Assembly (NCBI GenBank): GCA_008931825.1
Contig: QXVZ01001076.1
Location: 1 to 21,711 of the forward strand
Direction of reading: 5' to 3'
DNA length: 21,711 nucleotides
From: Phallusia fumigata
Lineage: Eukaryota > Chordata > Ascidiacea > Phlebobranchia > Ascidiidae
This document shows, piece by piece, positions 1 through 10,035 of the stretch (positions within the stretch are counted from its first letter, which is position 1; every line of letters begins with the position of its first letter). The position numbers and the translations under genes were made by a program. Below the pieces are notes generated by a model, which made no database searches, had not been told where the DNA came from, and saw only the letters and a list, made by a program, of their open reading frames with translations.

Positions 1-1203
1 AATATTTTCTCGCTGCCTGGGCTCTTTAAGATAAGTTTTTTCGGGGGAAGTCCCTATTTTTTAACTTTAATTTCAATCAAAATACTTCGGAACCTGTTTC
101 TGCAAATTGTTTGGGGAGCCGGTGTTAGTGTTTAAATATTGTTCACGAATATACTGTATACATGGGTACCTGTTTTAACTTTTTATTCCGCTTTATGCGT
201 CAATGGCGGTTGTTTTTCGTTAAACTTGAAGGGATTATTAAAGATGGCGTATCATTTTGTTCAATACAGGTTAACAAATGTTGGCTTAATACATCGCAAA
301 TATTAACAGTTTGCGTTTAATCATAAATAAATCGGATAGTTATCTATTGTTTAATACTGTTTCCCTTCTGTAATGCCTATGTTTCCCGCTGGCCGCTGTT
401 TAAGTTCGTTTGTCATTGCACCACAACGACGCACTGTGACGTCACAAACGTATAAAGTCACAAAGGTTGACATATTTTAATAGTTAAAGCCATTCTTTCA
501 AAAACGTTTTGCAGTATTGCCTTGTTGAACTGCCGGTTATTACTGACCATCAGGTTGGAAAAATTTTGACCTATGCCGGAATCAGTTGGTGAGTGTTGTT
601 TTATCGTTTTTTGTTTGGAATCATGGCTTCATTCCGCTGCAGCAACACTGATTCCTGATAAATGCAAAGGGGGAACAAGAGCAGTTCGACTTAAATGCGG
701 ACTTCATAATACGAAAATACTTGTGGGGAAACTGTCTAATGTTAGAACAATGATCCTAATTGTTTGTTTGTTTGTTTCATTTATATCCTGATGGGAGTAA
801 TGCCTGAATTCATTTTGCCCATAAAGAGTCCGCCGTCGCGCTACCTGCCTATTGCAGTTCCGTGCGAATTTTTTGTTTGATTTTTCGATTTTTAAAACTA
901 GTGACTTCAATTTGGGTCAACCCATCGCGTCCCTCTGGGTTGGAGCAATGCCGCTTAAGTTTCTTGTGGGGTGCAAATCAACGACATTTTTCGACAATAG
1001 TGAATCTTGCTAAAACGTCTTGTAATCCAAATGAGCTGGTATCTGGATCGTTGATACATCAAAAAGTCAAAGGCCAGTTTAAAATGCTTTCAGCGTGTTG
1101 ATGTAACCTTAAGGCAAGCTGAGAAGTTGCATCCACAATTTGCAATGTTACGTAGCTGTGCTAGTTTTAGACGGAATGCTAAGAAGCGTCGATACGGTAA
1201 GAC
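1..1203. other. Non-coding stretch left of the retroelement relic
   Basis: No credible gene was found here. The short open frames (for example 573-791 and 862-1101 on +) have no recognisable domain and no splice or homology support. A short TTTG run lies near 763-778. The stretch could be the 5' leader or long terminal repeat of the BEL/Pao relic that follows, but no matching repeat was found on the other side, so no LTR boundary can be set. Confidence 0.5.
436..456 (+). promoter_or_regulatory. CRE palindrome followed by a TATA box
   Basis: A perfect 10-base palindrome gtgacgtcac (436-445) contains the full cAMP-response element TGACGTCA (437-444). TATAAA follows at 451-456. This spacing fits a core promoter reading rightwards, towards the retroelement remains at 1204 and beyond. 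It may be the old element's LTR promoter. There is no transcript evidence and chance occurrence is possible. Confidence 0.35.
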
Positions 1204-1601
1204 CGTCTCTGGAATTAAAACAAACCGTTGAACGTGAGAAAGAAACGGAAATATTTGAGGAACAGAAACGTCAACAACTTCCAAGCGCGGTTAATGAAGC
1301 TTTGCGAAGAACAGATAAGGCAGAGGAAATTCTGAAAGCATGGGATGATAAACTGTCTATTAATACACCTCTAGCGTCACCTGGTCTAGAGGAATCTGCA
1401 TGAATGTGGTGCTGTTAGTCGAGTTATAAGAAAGCGGCATTGACACCACGTTTTTTTATAAACTACCCTCAAGTCCAGAGTCCGTTTGGCTAAGAATCGA
1501 TATCCTAACCTAAGCTAAAACCACTAGACAGAACGTGCCGAGGCCACGCGCTTCCTAGTTCCTCCCCAAAACACCCAAGCTTCGACGGCAATATCAGTGT
1601 T

Positions 1602-2051
1602 TTGCTCCGGCGTCCGGAATTGATGAAGTTTAAAGGTGATCTTCTTCATTATTATGAGTTTGTTCGAATTTCTGAAACTTCCTTGGAGCTTACGTTAATT
1701 CCAATGCGAAAAGTTGACCTATACATGATACAACAGTGCAAGGGCGACAGGCGCACTTTAGCAAATACGAGAAAAATGGCTACCTTTCGGAGCTGAACCA
1801 GTTGTGGCTACTTTATGTTATTTCGAGATCGTCACAGTGCCCTGATCGACGTTGGTGGATCGCCGGAATCAATTCGCTGCACTGCATATTGACAATTGTG
1901 CAAAAATTACCGGACAGTTTTCGGTCTAAATGGGTCAGGATAGCCGGGAAGAAACATGTCGATGCCAGGTTTTCACGTTTTTTCTGATTGCCTATCCTTT
2001 GAGCGAATGAGTGATCGCGAACGTCGCTGTGAAGCATTAGCTGATCTTTGA
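1602..2051 (+). pseudogene. gag remnant (DUF1759-like) of BEL/Pao element
   Basis: The piece starts in the frame of 1602-1796 with the DUF1759-like pattern P-x-L-x-x-F-x-G-D-x-L and then IQQCKGD (about 1729-1749). The frame then changes. The 1736-1987 frame carries LPDSFRSKW (about 1909-1935), a hallmark position of this domain, and the last stretch (1980-2051) lies in yet another frame and ends at a stop. At least two frame changes break the domain. In intact elements this domain is part of the capsid-type protein. A charged stretch with E, K and Q repeats at 1204-1403 is probably the amino-terminal coiled coil of the same gag, separated from it by about 200 bases without a clear frame. Confidence 0.65.
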
Positions 2052-2240
2052 ATCAGGGTCATCAAGTTGTGGACTGTCCTTGCGAGACTGCGTACGCAGA
2101 GTTACAATAGTTATACCACCACAAACCATAAGGTAAGGACACAAGCGTTTATCCATTCCGGGTAAGTAGTTTTGGGTGCTTGGCGTAATATAGCTTTGTT
2201 GATCTTCTCTTGCAACAAGTCATACCAACGCAACTCTCTT

Positions 2241-2860
2241 TACATGTATAAGATTTCGACAAAGCTAAATGCAAAAGCACTGCTTGATCAGAACGTCACT
2301 GCCATACAGAGTTACGTTGACAAGGGTTTCGCTGTTTCTGTCGACAGTTAATGTGATGCGGGAAAGGGCAAATGGTTTATCCCCATCATGCAGTCGCACA
2401 CCCACAACAACCTAGGAAAGTTTGCGTGGTGTTGAGGTCGTGCAAAGTGATACTGCACGTCCCTGATCTCATGAATACCTTGTTGGGTGTGTTGACTTGC
2501 TTCTGCCAGCAAATGGGCTGGCATTGGTAACTGACGTTAAAGCGATGTATCGCTAGGACAGGTTTTTTTTCGGCGGAATGACGGAATTTTGGATGTCGAG
2601 GCAACCGAGTATCAAACGACAGTGCATTTGTTCACGGCTACATCGTCGCGATGTTGCGCCACGTTCTCAGAGAAACTGTTCATATGTTCCGGTAGGATTG
2701 CAGATGAGACGTTGTTGATTCTGTTGGAAACAACTGTTTCGCTGTGCTCTGCTGTGTTGGCCAGGCAACTAAATTGAGGAAAACTTAGGGAGTTGCCGTG
2801 AAGGATTTCGCCACACCAAGTGGTTAAGTGGCGAGTAAGGACGCTGGTTGGTCGGTCGGT
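2241..2860 (+). pseudogene. Reverse transcriptase remnant of BEL/Pao element
   Basis: Recognisable landmarks appear in several frames. A stretch before the polymerase core lies at about 2241-2350 and ends in a stop. WFIPHHAVAHP begins at 2373, matching the family's W-(Y/F)-x-P-H-H signature. PDLMNTL lies at about 2462-2482. VHLFTATSS begins at about 2619, matching the V-H-L-F-G-A-x-S-S-P position, and HTKWLS lies near 2812-2829. The catalytic Y-x-D-D segment expected between the last two could not be found. Stops and indels occur throughout, so this is a fossil. The complementary 129-codon open frame on the minus strand (2612-3001) is a shadow of this piece. Confidence 0.7.
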
Positions 2861-3034
2861 CCAAGTTGTCTCTGGATGAGTGTAGAATTGGCCTACATTT
2901 TCAGTGATACCTGACATACCAGGTATCACGTGCAATGATGAAGCTGAAACCATTGTTTCGGGACGGAACGGCCATCCTGAACTACCAGGTGAGCCTAGCA
3001 ACGTAGTGTAAAACGGTCAACGGAGATAGTCGCA

Positions 3035-3205
3035 GCCAAAGACGAAACGGTTGGCTTGACTGTTGCATCGCTTGACGGTGCTGCAACTGTGCAACTTCCG
3101 AAAGTGTTTGCCAATCTCTGCCAATAAGTTCCCGAAAAAAGTGTAATCGGATAAAATGCCCCATTTAGGGATCTGTCATTCCTGCGCGTTAATTCCAGTA
3201 AAGCT
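3035..3205 (+). pseudogene. Protease-region (DUF1758-like) remnant, out of normal order
   Basis: The frame starting at 3035 reads GLTVASLDG and then LPKVF, which matches the carboxy-terminal half of the DUF1758 domain found between gag and reverse transcriptase in BEL/Pao elements. The active-site DSG part was not found. A second frame around 3150-3170 gives MPHLGI, resembling the W-P-H-L-x-x-I position that follows in the family. The piece lies 3' of the reverse-transcriptase remains on the same strand, opposite to the usual order. Confidence 0.5.
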
Positions 3206-3827
3206 TAGCTGCTGATTTGGCCAAATAACCCTTTGCAGATTAAAAAGAAGTAGCACCGTACTCTACAGTAGTCAGGGGCAAAAGGGACAAAATCCCGCTG
3301 CGTATCACTTAACACTTGGCCTAAAATATTATTACGTCAAAGAAGGTGATTACACCTCGTATTGGTGCAAGGAAAAAAGGGCATTAATAGAAATCAGCAA
3401 TTACTAACAAATAAGACGTAACACTCACCATTGGGCTTAAGACTGAATCTGTTGTATATTTGCGCAGTAAGCAGCTGACCTTTCACCAATTTTCAAGAGA
3501 TTTAAGTATGTTAGCAAAAAAATGCGTTTGCCAATACAGTATTTTGACCTTGTTAACAACGTGTATACATCCGGGTATGATCAACAAGCAACGTCGGCAA
3601 GATCTTGTGCACAGGCGATTTTAAACACAATAATATCTAAAGCTTAAGCAGCCTCTTAAGTTGTCATGGCATCAAAGCATTAAATTGCTACATATTTCGC
3701 AGACAAAGTTTACAGGCTACACATGTAAATGAAGCTAATGTTTGCTAATAATTGACTCGAGGCTTTTCTGGTGATAATTTGCATCTACCACGCTTACAAT
3801 ACTGCAATACGAAGCATGCACGATGAT
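3206..3827. other. Intergenic / 3' flank of gene A
   Basis: No gene was seen. Part of this must be the 3' untranslated region of gene A, which reads leftwards from 3828. No AATAAA on the minus strand (tttatt on plus) was found in this interval, so no poly(A) site can be placed. A stretch around 3792-3812 (cgcttacaatactgcaata) resembles the 3' flank of gene C near 10400, so homology continues past the stop codon. Confidence 0.5.
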
Positions 3828-6800
3828 TTACGGTGAAACGTTTGTTGCAATCATCTGTCTTTTCGCTTCGCTGCATTCGACCTCTTCTTCTACGCATCTG
3901 GGGCGTAAACTGTTGTAAAATCTCTGCAAAAACATAAACGTAGATCCAAAAAACGTTTTTCTAAGTTGTAAACAACTTTTGCCATCGAGTGGGCGTTTCG
4001 AAGGGCTCCATTTACTCGCAAATTTGCAATTCAGATATGATTTTGTGGAAATAGTGATTGGGCGCAATGTTGCAAAACCTTCAAGCAGGATTTAACTTTT
4101 GCAACCAATCCATTTCAGGACATGGAAATTTGTATTCTTGATAAAGGTTTGTGTATTATACCTAATAATTTAAGCAGTAGGCTACCTCGCTAAAATTCAC
4201 CTCCTTCAGCGATCCCTTTGCGTTGCACATTGCGCGAACCATCCCGACGGGAGTACAAAGTATGGAACTCAAACACATGATCCAACCAATCACATTCGCC
4301 CACGTCGGGTACACGAAATCTCCAACGGTAAGTGGCTCCCATTTGATGATAAAGAAAATCAGCACGAACTGAAAAATGCAACAGATCTAAATGTTATCTC
4401 CTGGTGCCACAGAGGGTGATTGAAAGCATAACGGTCCAACAAAGTTGTTAACTAAAACAAGTAAGCTTTAAAAATATTAATTATAAAATTTTAAATCGCT
4501 TTATACCGCTTAATTCTAGACTGCGTCCCATTAGCAAGCTTTGCTTTCAGGCACTCTACATCTTTGAACACAGTCAATGACTAACCAGAGATACAATCGG
4601 CGTAAAAAACTTGTACGAGTAAACGATGAACAAGGGAAGAGTTATTTTGGTCATCCGTTTAACGTCACGCTTAAACTGCTCTGCGTTCCATAACCAGCCA
4701 ACCGTCACCGCCTCGCTAAAAGCTAACAAAATAATTGCAATTCCCGAAGCTCCATACCAGTTGATCAACTCAAAAATGTAGATTCCATGCAGAAAGTAAA
4801 AAAATCGTTTAAGTTTTATCTTCAAAGCTGTATCTTCAAATTTATTAGGCACTTTCAATACCCCTGATAGCTGAGGAAGGCACAAAATAAAAAACACCAA
4901 TCCAAGTGCAGTATTGGTTTTCGCTCTCATGCGGGGAGTGGAAATCAGTGTTGGAACAGCGTCTCCGATAATCGTCATGAGTCCCTCGAATTCCGCAAAC
5001 TAAACAACAAAAAGATAGTAAGTTTTGCACATCGATCTCTCTAAATAGAAAAACTTGAGTAAATGACTAACTTGTGCTAACTTATGTGAAGGCTAATACC
5101 TTTACTCAAGGTGCTTATTATTTTTTTGGAATTAATATTTTTACATGTAAAGACGACATACCACGCTGTCGACTGCTACCAAGTAGATCATCAAGAAAAA
5201 GAGTGCGGACCACAATTGCGATGCAGGCATGAGGGCGACCGCCACAGGAAAGACTTGAAAAACAAGACCCGGTCCTGTAAAAAGTTTTTATTCAGTAAAC
5301 ACGTTAAAAATGTTCGAATTTACAAGGGCAAATAAAACTTCTGCAGATTTTTTTATTTTTATGTCGCTATATTAATTGATTATTAAGACGCCCTCTAGAA
5401 AAGCAAATACATAATCAGCTCGGGGGTGTTGTGTCTACAGCTTTTATGACGTTGCTCAATTTACACGAAGTAGGAATTCGATGGTGAAAGACAGTTGTTT
5501 CACAACAGCCAATAAAATTTATAGCAATAACACCTGACTGCATGACGTTTGTAATGTTGGCGCCCATGACGTGTGCAAGGTGACCAAGGACGCTGAACGT
5601 TGCTAGGCCCATTGCAAATGACCTCAATGATCCTATACCAACAACAATAAATGAAGATTTGCAAAGAAAAAATATGGCAAGATGTTAATTACAAAAAAAA
5701 CTCATAAAAGTTTTCTTTTTTTAAATGCAACAGGTTTGGGTAATATTTTTTGTTACACATGCCTGTAAAAGTTGTGCTGGTATTTGTTGTAGCCCCCAAA
5801 GGCAGTCAGAGCAATGGAAGAAATACCAAATGAGTAGGTTGCCTGGGAAACAGCCTCAACCCAAACCTGGAAATGAAGCGAAAACGTCAAACAATTTTGA
5901 TATTGTTTCGCTGAGTAAATCATGGCAAGTATTATAATCGAAAAAGTGACAATATTTGGCGTGTGATTCAGTTTGATGCGTAACGGACCTGTAGCTGTAA
6001 TTAAGGCGGTCAACCGACTGCTGTACATTGCTATATACAGGTTTTCCTTGCTTTGCGTAAATAAGTAGTCTATTGTGACAGTTGTAAAATACACGTCAAT
6101 CTTGATTGCTATTGGTAACTTAAGTATTTTTCACTTGTAATGCAGTGCTATAAATTTGACAGAACATGCGCGGCCTCAAACAGTAAATGCTGCTTTTATC
6201 TGCGCATCGAGCCCTTTGTCATACTCCAGTATCAATTTTTGTAGCGTAAAGCTAAATTTTATGTCTGCAATCTGTAGATTTAAGAGGGAGACATGCCCCT
6301 CTTTTCCACAGGTTAGTTCCATTTGCGTCAATACCGACAACCAGAAGAATTACGTTTCCATGGTCCTGCACACGGTGCTTACTGGAGAAGCAGAGGTGGC
6401 ATGTACTTAGGTTAATGCAACTATAGCCGCTTGGACTGCGTTACAAAACAGTTATAGGCCTGCCTGAGGTTTAGCAAGTTTCGATATATCTGGAAAGAGA
6501 TAAGTCTTGATGCCAATGCTGGCGCCCTCTAGCGTCGCACCTCGTACCAGAAGAGCAATCAGGATGACATATGGAAAGCTTGCGGTGAAAACTACGACCT
6601 AGATATAAAGAATGAAGGTTGTGGGCAAACATTTTCAATTACAGATTTGAAGGTTACATTCATTTTGTTAGATTTAGACCTAAGCGGAGAAAAAGTTTTT
6701 TTGTGTTACAAGACCTCATGCAAAAGAGAGCGCAATACAAAACACAAGTTCATACAGCGACAGCGGCGATAAAAGAAAAAGGCAAATAGCAAGCTTCGAT

Positions 6801-8351
6801 GTACGTGAGAGAACGTGATGGTGAGGTCGCCACGATATCTTGTATTAACTGATTGGTTTGCGTTCCAACCTTTAAAAGTTAATTACCTTTCCACTAGACT
6901 TGATTCCTTTCACAGTCACAACAAACACGGTGATGAAAGCAGCTACAAGGGCACACAGAACTGGCCAGTTGAACTCTCCATCTATTCCACTCTCGGGGTT
7001 CGGGATCCTCAAGATGTAATTTCTGGCGTGTTTGAGAAATAACATTCATTCTGCTGAACTTTATTGGCTTTTTAAAATCTCACCTCCAAAACTGAACTTG
7101 GGGTAAAGATTCTTTAGTGTACCCAATTAAAAGTGATTGATTGGAAAAGAATGGTTTGTTGTGACTTTCCGCCATTAATGTCATCATGGAGTTATTCATA
7201 GCTGTATCGAGCGTTACACATGTGTTGGTATTCCATGGATTATCTAAAACCATAACTACCAGATTATTATGGCATGCTCACTTGAACTCCATAGATTGGG
7301 TGTTGGCTTTGTCAAACCACACACAAAATTTAATAAAAAAGTAAAACAGTAAGTCTACATCCTGTTTTTGGTCGTTCACATAAACTATCTTTGCTTACCG
7401 CAAGTTGTCCATGGAAGCAATCCAGTTGTCAATGAATGTCCGAAGTACAAAATACCCCAAGCCATAACCAACATATAGGTTACAAAGACTAAAACTGTAA
7501 GGACCAGGGAGCCGTAACCAATACCCTGCAACAGAGAAACTTTACATATCCTAATCTGTTATTGACATCCACATATATATCGACAGCAGTATGATGCTGT
7601 AGGCAAACTTTGAAGCAAGTTGGGCCGTACATGATTTTTTTGGGGGGAACCAACCTTCATAAGAGGCAATCTGTCCCAAGCCGCAATACGACCTCTACTG
7701 GTGAATTGGCCAAGACCGACTTCGAAAATGTACAAGGGAATGGACATTACCACCAGTGAAAGGATGTAGGGTATCAGAAATACACCTGAAATACAAACAC
7801 TAGATTGTTGAAATTTCGATGAATAACAAACTTAAAAGAAGTTGCTTTTTTAAAAGGTGTAATCGATAGCATGCTAAGACGCGGTATGTTCAATAAATTG
7901 CCCAACCCCATAAAAAGTCAAATACTTGGACCTACGCAAATAATGAGTTTGTAGACATTTATAAAGCATTAAATAAATCGGGCTCAAGCAGGAAATGCTA
8001 AACAATAAACATAGTTAGTCTCTGATGTAGTAACATCGTTTGCTCTGATCTAGTAACATGTTTGATGCCATGCAGGACGGTATACAATCACACCAAAACA
8101 GCGGTATTTTTTACCGATTTTGTATTTTACTGCCCCAAAATTTTTTGTATGACACTAACAGGCAAAAACTGCACCCGCAAAGGCTGCTTTACGGCATAAG
8201 TTATTTTGTGGCAATTACTATTTACCGAAGCAACGAGTGCTATGACAACATATCAAGCTGACCTGTGTTTAAATAAAAACTCCTAATTTACCTTACAGCG
8301 GTACGAAACCTTTTAGTTAAAAAATTCTCACCTCCGCCATTCTTTTGACAC
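3828..8351 (-). CDS. SLC6-family transporter gene A, 5' end missing, splice sites damaged
   Basis: Sodium- and chloride-coupled plasma-membrane symporter of the SLC6 type, closely related to gene C (65 of 68 residues identical in the TM10 exon). Exons in transcript order (high to low): TM1 8351-8332 (cut by the N at 8352), TM2 7785-7655, TM3 7525-7399, EL2 7243-7084, TM4 7022-6887, TM5 6598-6464, TM6 5866-5763, TM7 5658-5534, TM8 5274-5162, TM9 4999-4862, TM10 4789-4586, TM11-12 4368-4201, carboxy tail 3923-3828 ending in TAA. Each complete exon has the same length and phase as its counterpart in C. EL2 keeps the paired cysteines around NPWNTNTC and glycosylation sequons NNS and NQS. Damage: the TM7 acceptor AG is AA, the TM10 acceptor AG is TG, and the TM5 and TM6 exons are followed by GC instead of GT. 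The exons themselves carry no stop or frameshift. It may be a recent pseudogene, a gene with altered splicing, or a defective haplotype. Confidence 0.85.
4790..4861 (-). other. Gene A TM9/TM10 intron turned open and in-frame
   Basis: In gene C the matching intron is 65 bases with a normal ...ttcag acceptor. In A it is 72 bases, the donor GT remains, but the acceptor is TG because plus position 4791 is a instead of t. With 72 bases and no stop, TM9 and TM10 exons are joined in one open frame (4978 down to 4586 and beyond). Reading through would add 24 residues, rich in lysine and phenylalanine, to the loop between TM9 and TM10. The length difference comes mainly from an extra tatcttc-like segment near 4830. 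Confidence 0.8.
5659..5660 (-). other. Mutated splice acceptor before gene A TM7 exon
   Basis: The minus strand reads tttgcaa then the exon, where gene C reads ttgcag (12602-12603). The invariant AG is therefore AA. Retaining the 104-base intron gives a stop within four codons, and skipping the 125-base exon shifts the frame. A new AG at 5623-5624, absent from gene C (ACG in C, AGG in A), would restore the frame but remove 12 residues of TM7. Confidence 0.8.
5761..5762 (-). other. GC splice donor after gene A TM6 exon
   Basis: The exon ends ...TACAG and the intron begins GCATGT. The phase (2) and ungapped protein alignment across the junction require this position. The same GC donor is present in gene C, while gene D has GTAGGC. 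Confidence 0.7.
5867..6463 (-). other. Gene A TM5/TM6 intron with GC donor
   Basis: The intron begins GCAGGC at 6463-6458 directly after CCTCAG; gene C has GTAAAA at this point. It ends with a normal ttccag acceptor before GTTTGGGT. No other gene was seen inside; small open frames on plus at 5725-5937 and 6156-6410 have no support. Confidence 0.6.
7786..8331 (-). other. Gene A TM1/TM2 intron
   Basis: The donor is gtgaga and the acceptor ttcag. The first 85 or so bases after the TM1 exon resemble the matching intron of gene C (8245-8331 against 15640-15712). No embedded gene was seen; the plus-strand open frame 8058-8261 is unsupported. Confidence 0.6.
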
Positions 8352-8571
8352 NTGCATGCAGAAATACAATTCCCCTCATTGTTAAACACACACAATAAAA
8401 AATCCAATTCATTAAAACATTTTAACATTAATACACTAAGAAAACATCAGTACAGTAAATAGTCGCACATAGTTGCAGGTCTTCGAAAAAAAGAACAAGG
8501 AGGTCAGCTAGACTATCACCTTCTACGGTTTGCAAGTTGTTAGCTGGAAATGAAGGTTTTACTTCTAAATC

Positions 8572-8577
8572 TTTATT
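8572..8577 (-). terminator. Candidate poly(A) signal AATAAA (haplotype copy)
   Basis: tttatt on plus, about 410 bases beyond the stop at 8987. It matches the candidate at 10030-10035 in the main copy. Confidence 0.3.
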
Positions 8578-8986
8578 ATTTGTGTGTTTGATCAGGTCTA
8601 TAGCTTATTTGTGTTATCCGTTCTTATTGGAATCGCTGACAAAGCGATGTCAATTTTCCAATGAGATAAAAACCATCAATAAAACTGAATAACTGAAAAA
8701 AAAATAATATTGTATCAGTAGCAACGGTTTTGTGCATCGCAACTGACTGTTTTTGTATCGGATGCTTAAAATAACAATTAGTTTCCGGTAATTTAAGTGT
8801 TTGTGTTACATTCTAGCATGACAAATGCGTTAAAACATCGTGATTTTGTGCATATGCAGCCTTAATTTGATATTTGCTGATATTTCTTTCACCGTTGTTC
8901 TTGTGATATTTTTAGTCCCATTAGAAAACATCTACTACAGTGCTTACAATACTAAAAATATGCTGCAACGTACAAAGTAAGATGGT

Positions 8987-9434
8987 CTACTCAGAAACAT
9001 TTGTTGCAATCATCTGCCTTTTTACTTCGCCACATTCGAGCTGTTCCTCCTGACGTCTTGGGCGTAGGCTGCTGTAAAATCTCTGTAAAAATATAAGACT
9101 AATGTACAAGCATTCTTTAAATGAAATCGTAAAATTTCAGTTCGACTGAAGGCCCTTTGCAAATTACAGATATGGATCTATTTGGTGGAAATACCAAGGC
9201 GCAATATTGCTAGATCTGAAAGAAATACTTTTAAAAGCCGGGTCTAACTTTCGAAATCAACCTCACCTCTTTCAAGGATCCCTTTTCCTTGTACAATGCA
9301 TAAACCATTCCGACGGGAATGCAAAGTATGGAACTTAAACACATGATCCAACCAATCACATTCGCCCACGTCGGGTACACGAAATCTCCAACGGTCAGTG
9401 GCTCCCATTGGATAATAAAGAAAACCAATACAAA
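8987..9434 (-). CDS. Partial SLC6 gene, last two exons (haplotype copy of gene C)
   Basis: TM11-12 exon 9434-9267 (168 bases, phase 0, donor gtgagg) and terminal exon 9082-8987 (31 codons and TAG). Differences from gene C are few, for example one Lys to Gln just before WEPLTVGDF and a silent change in the tail exon. The upstream TM10 exon would start immediately past the N at 9585 and is missing. This is most likely the other allele of gene C's 3' end. Confidence 0.8.
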
Positions 9435-9585
9435 CTAAAAAATGCGAGGGATGGATTAAACAGTATTGGTGCCCAACACGTTTTGCATCTTTCTTTTCAT
9501 ATCGCTTTATTACGCTTGTGCTTGAGTCCGCTCAGAAGCTTTACTTCCAGGGATCCTGAATCTTTAAATGCTACCGCGTACTTAN

Positions 9586-9708
9586 AGGCAGAGAGTGTAA
9601 TGCAGCAATCCGACCTTGTTTTGCAAAGATACCAGGAAGGTAAACATACAATGATAAGAGTGGGATGGAGAAAACGAGAAACACAACCGCAATGACTGTA
9701 AAGAAAAC
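9586..9708 (-). CDS. Orphan, diverged SLC6-like TM2 exon (partial)
   Basis: After a good acceptor (tgcttttcag, AG at 9709-9710) an open frame of 41 codons runs to the N at 9585. Its amino end VFF...SIPL has the same spacing as VFL...SIPL in the TM2 exons of A and C. Its carboxy end, G-x-F-x-x-x-GRIAA-x-x-x-LP, matches [16 protein letters not shown] at 10 of 16 positions. One residue is inserted between the halves and the starting phase differs from A and C. On the minus strand it lies after the end of gene C and before gene A, so it belongs to neither. It may be one exon of a fourth, diverged transporter hidden in the assembly gap, or a relic. A chance hydrophobic frame is less likely given the shared GRIAA and SIPL. 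Confidence 0.5.
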
Positions 9709-10029
9709 CTGAAAAGCAGCATTCAACAAACTTTCCAGCAGATGTGTTGACCTTGACAGGTGAAAAAGAAAAGACTTTGAACATGATGGTATACAAATCT
9801 GTTACTGTGGTGCATGCAGAAATACAATTCCCCTCATTGTTAAACACACACAATAAAAAATCCAATTCATTAAAACATTTTAACATTAATACACTAAGAA
9901 AACATCAGTACAGTAAATAGTCGCACATAGTTGCAGGTCATCGAAAAAAAGAACAAGGAGGTCAGCTAGACTATCACCTTCTACGGTTTGCAAGTTGTTA
10001 GCTGGAAATGAAGGTTTTACTTCTAAATC

Positions 10030-10035
10030 TTTATT
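10030..10035 (-). terminator. Candidate poly(A) signal for gene C
   Basis: AATAAA on the minus strand, about 410 bases past the TAG stop at 10442. It is also present in the haplotype copy. Confidence 0.35.

Larger units (their letters stand above)
1204..3205 (+). mobile_element. Decayed BEL/Pao-type LTR retrotransposon
   Basis: Broken pieces of a BEL/Pao polyprotein are scattered over about 2 kb of the plus strand, interrupted by stops and frame changes. In order they are: a charged coiled-coil stretch (1204-1403), a DUF1759-like gag segment (1602-2051), a possible zinc-knuckle remnant (about 2060-2120), reverse-transcriptase segments (about 2241-2860) and a DUF1758-like aspartic-protease-region segment (about 3035-3205). 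No RNase H, integrase or LTR pair was recognised. The normal order places the protease region before the reverse transcriptase, so the relic is rearranged or made of two elements. The family call is from remembered motif patterns, not a database search. The element is non-functional as it stands. Confidence 0.72.
8353..9584. repeat. Near-identical copy of 9811-11038, bounded by Ns
   Basis: The 1,232 bases between the Ns at 8352 and 9585 match 9811-11038 (1,228 bases) almost base for base, from tgcatgcag to ctaccgcgtactta, with scattered substitutions and small indels. Being enclosed by two contig joins and cut exactly at the edge of an exon suggests a second-haplotype contig placed in the gap rather than a genomic duplication. 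Confidence 0.85.

Noticed and set aside
2612-3001. 129-codon open frame on the minus strand
   Set aside because: It lies opposite the reverse-transcriptase remnant, which has recognisable motifs on plus; the minus frame has no domain and low-complexity composition.
5725-5937. Plus-strand open frame (also seen at 12647-12949 in gene C)
   Set aside because: Both are antisense shadows of the TM6 exons; similarity between them follows from the exon duplication.
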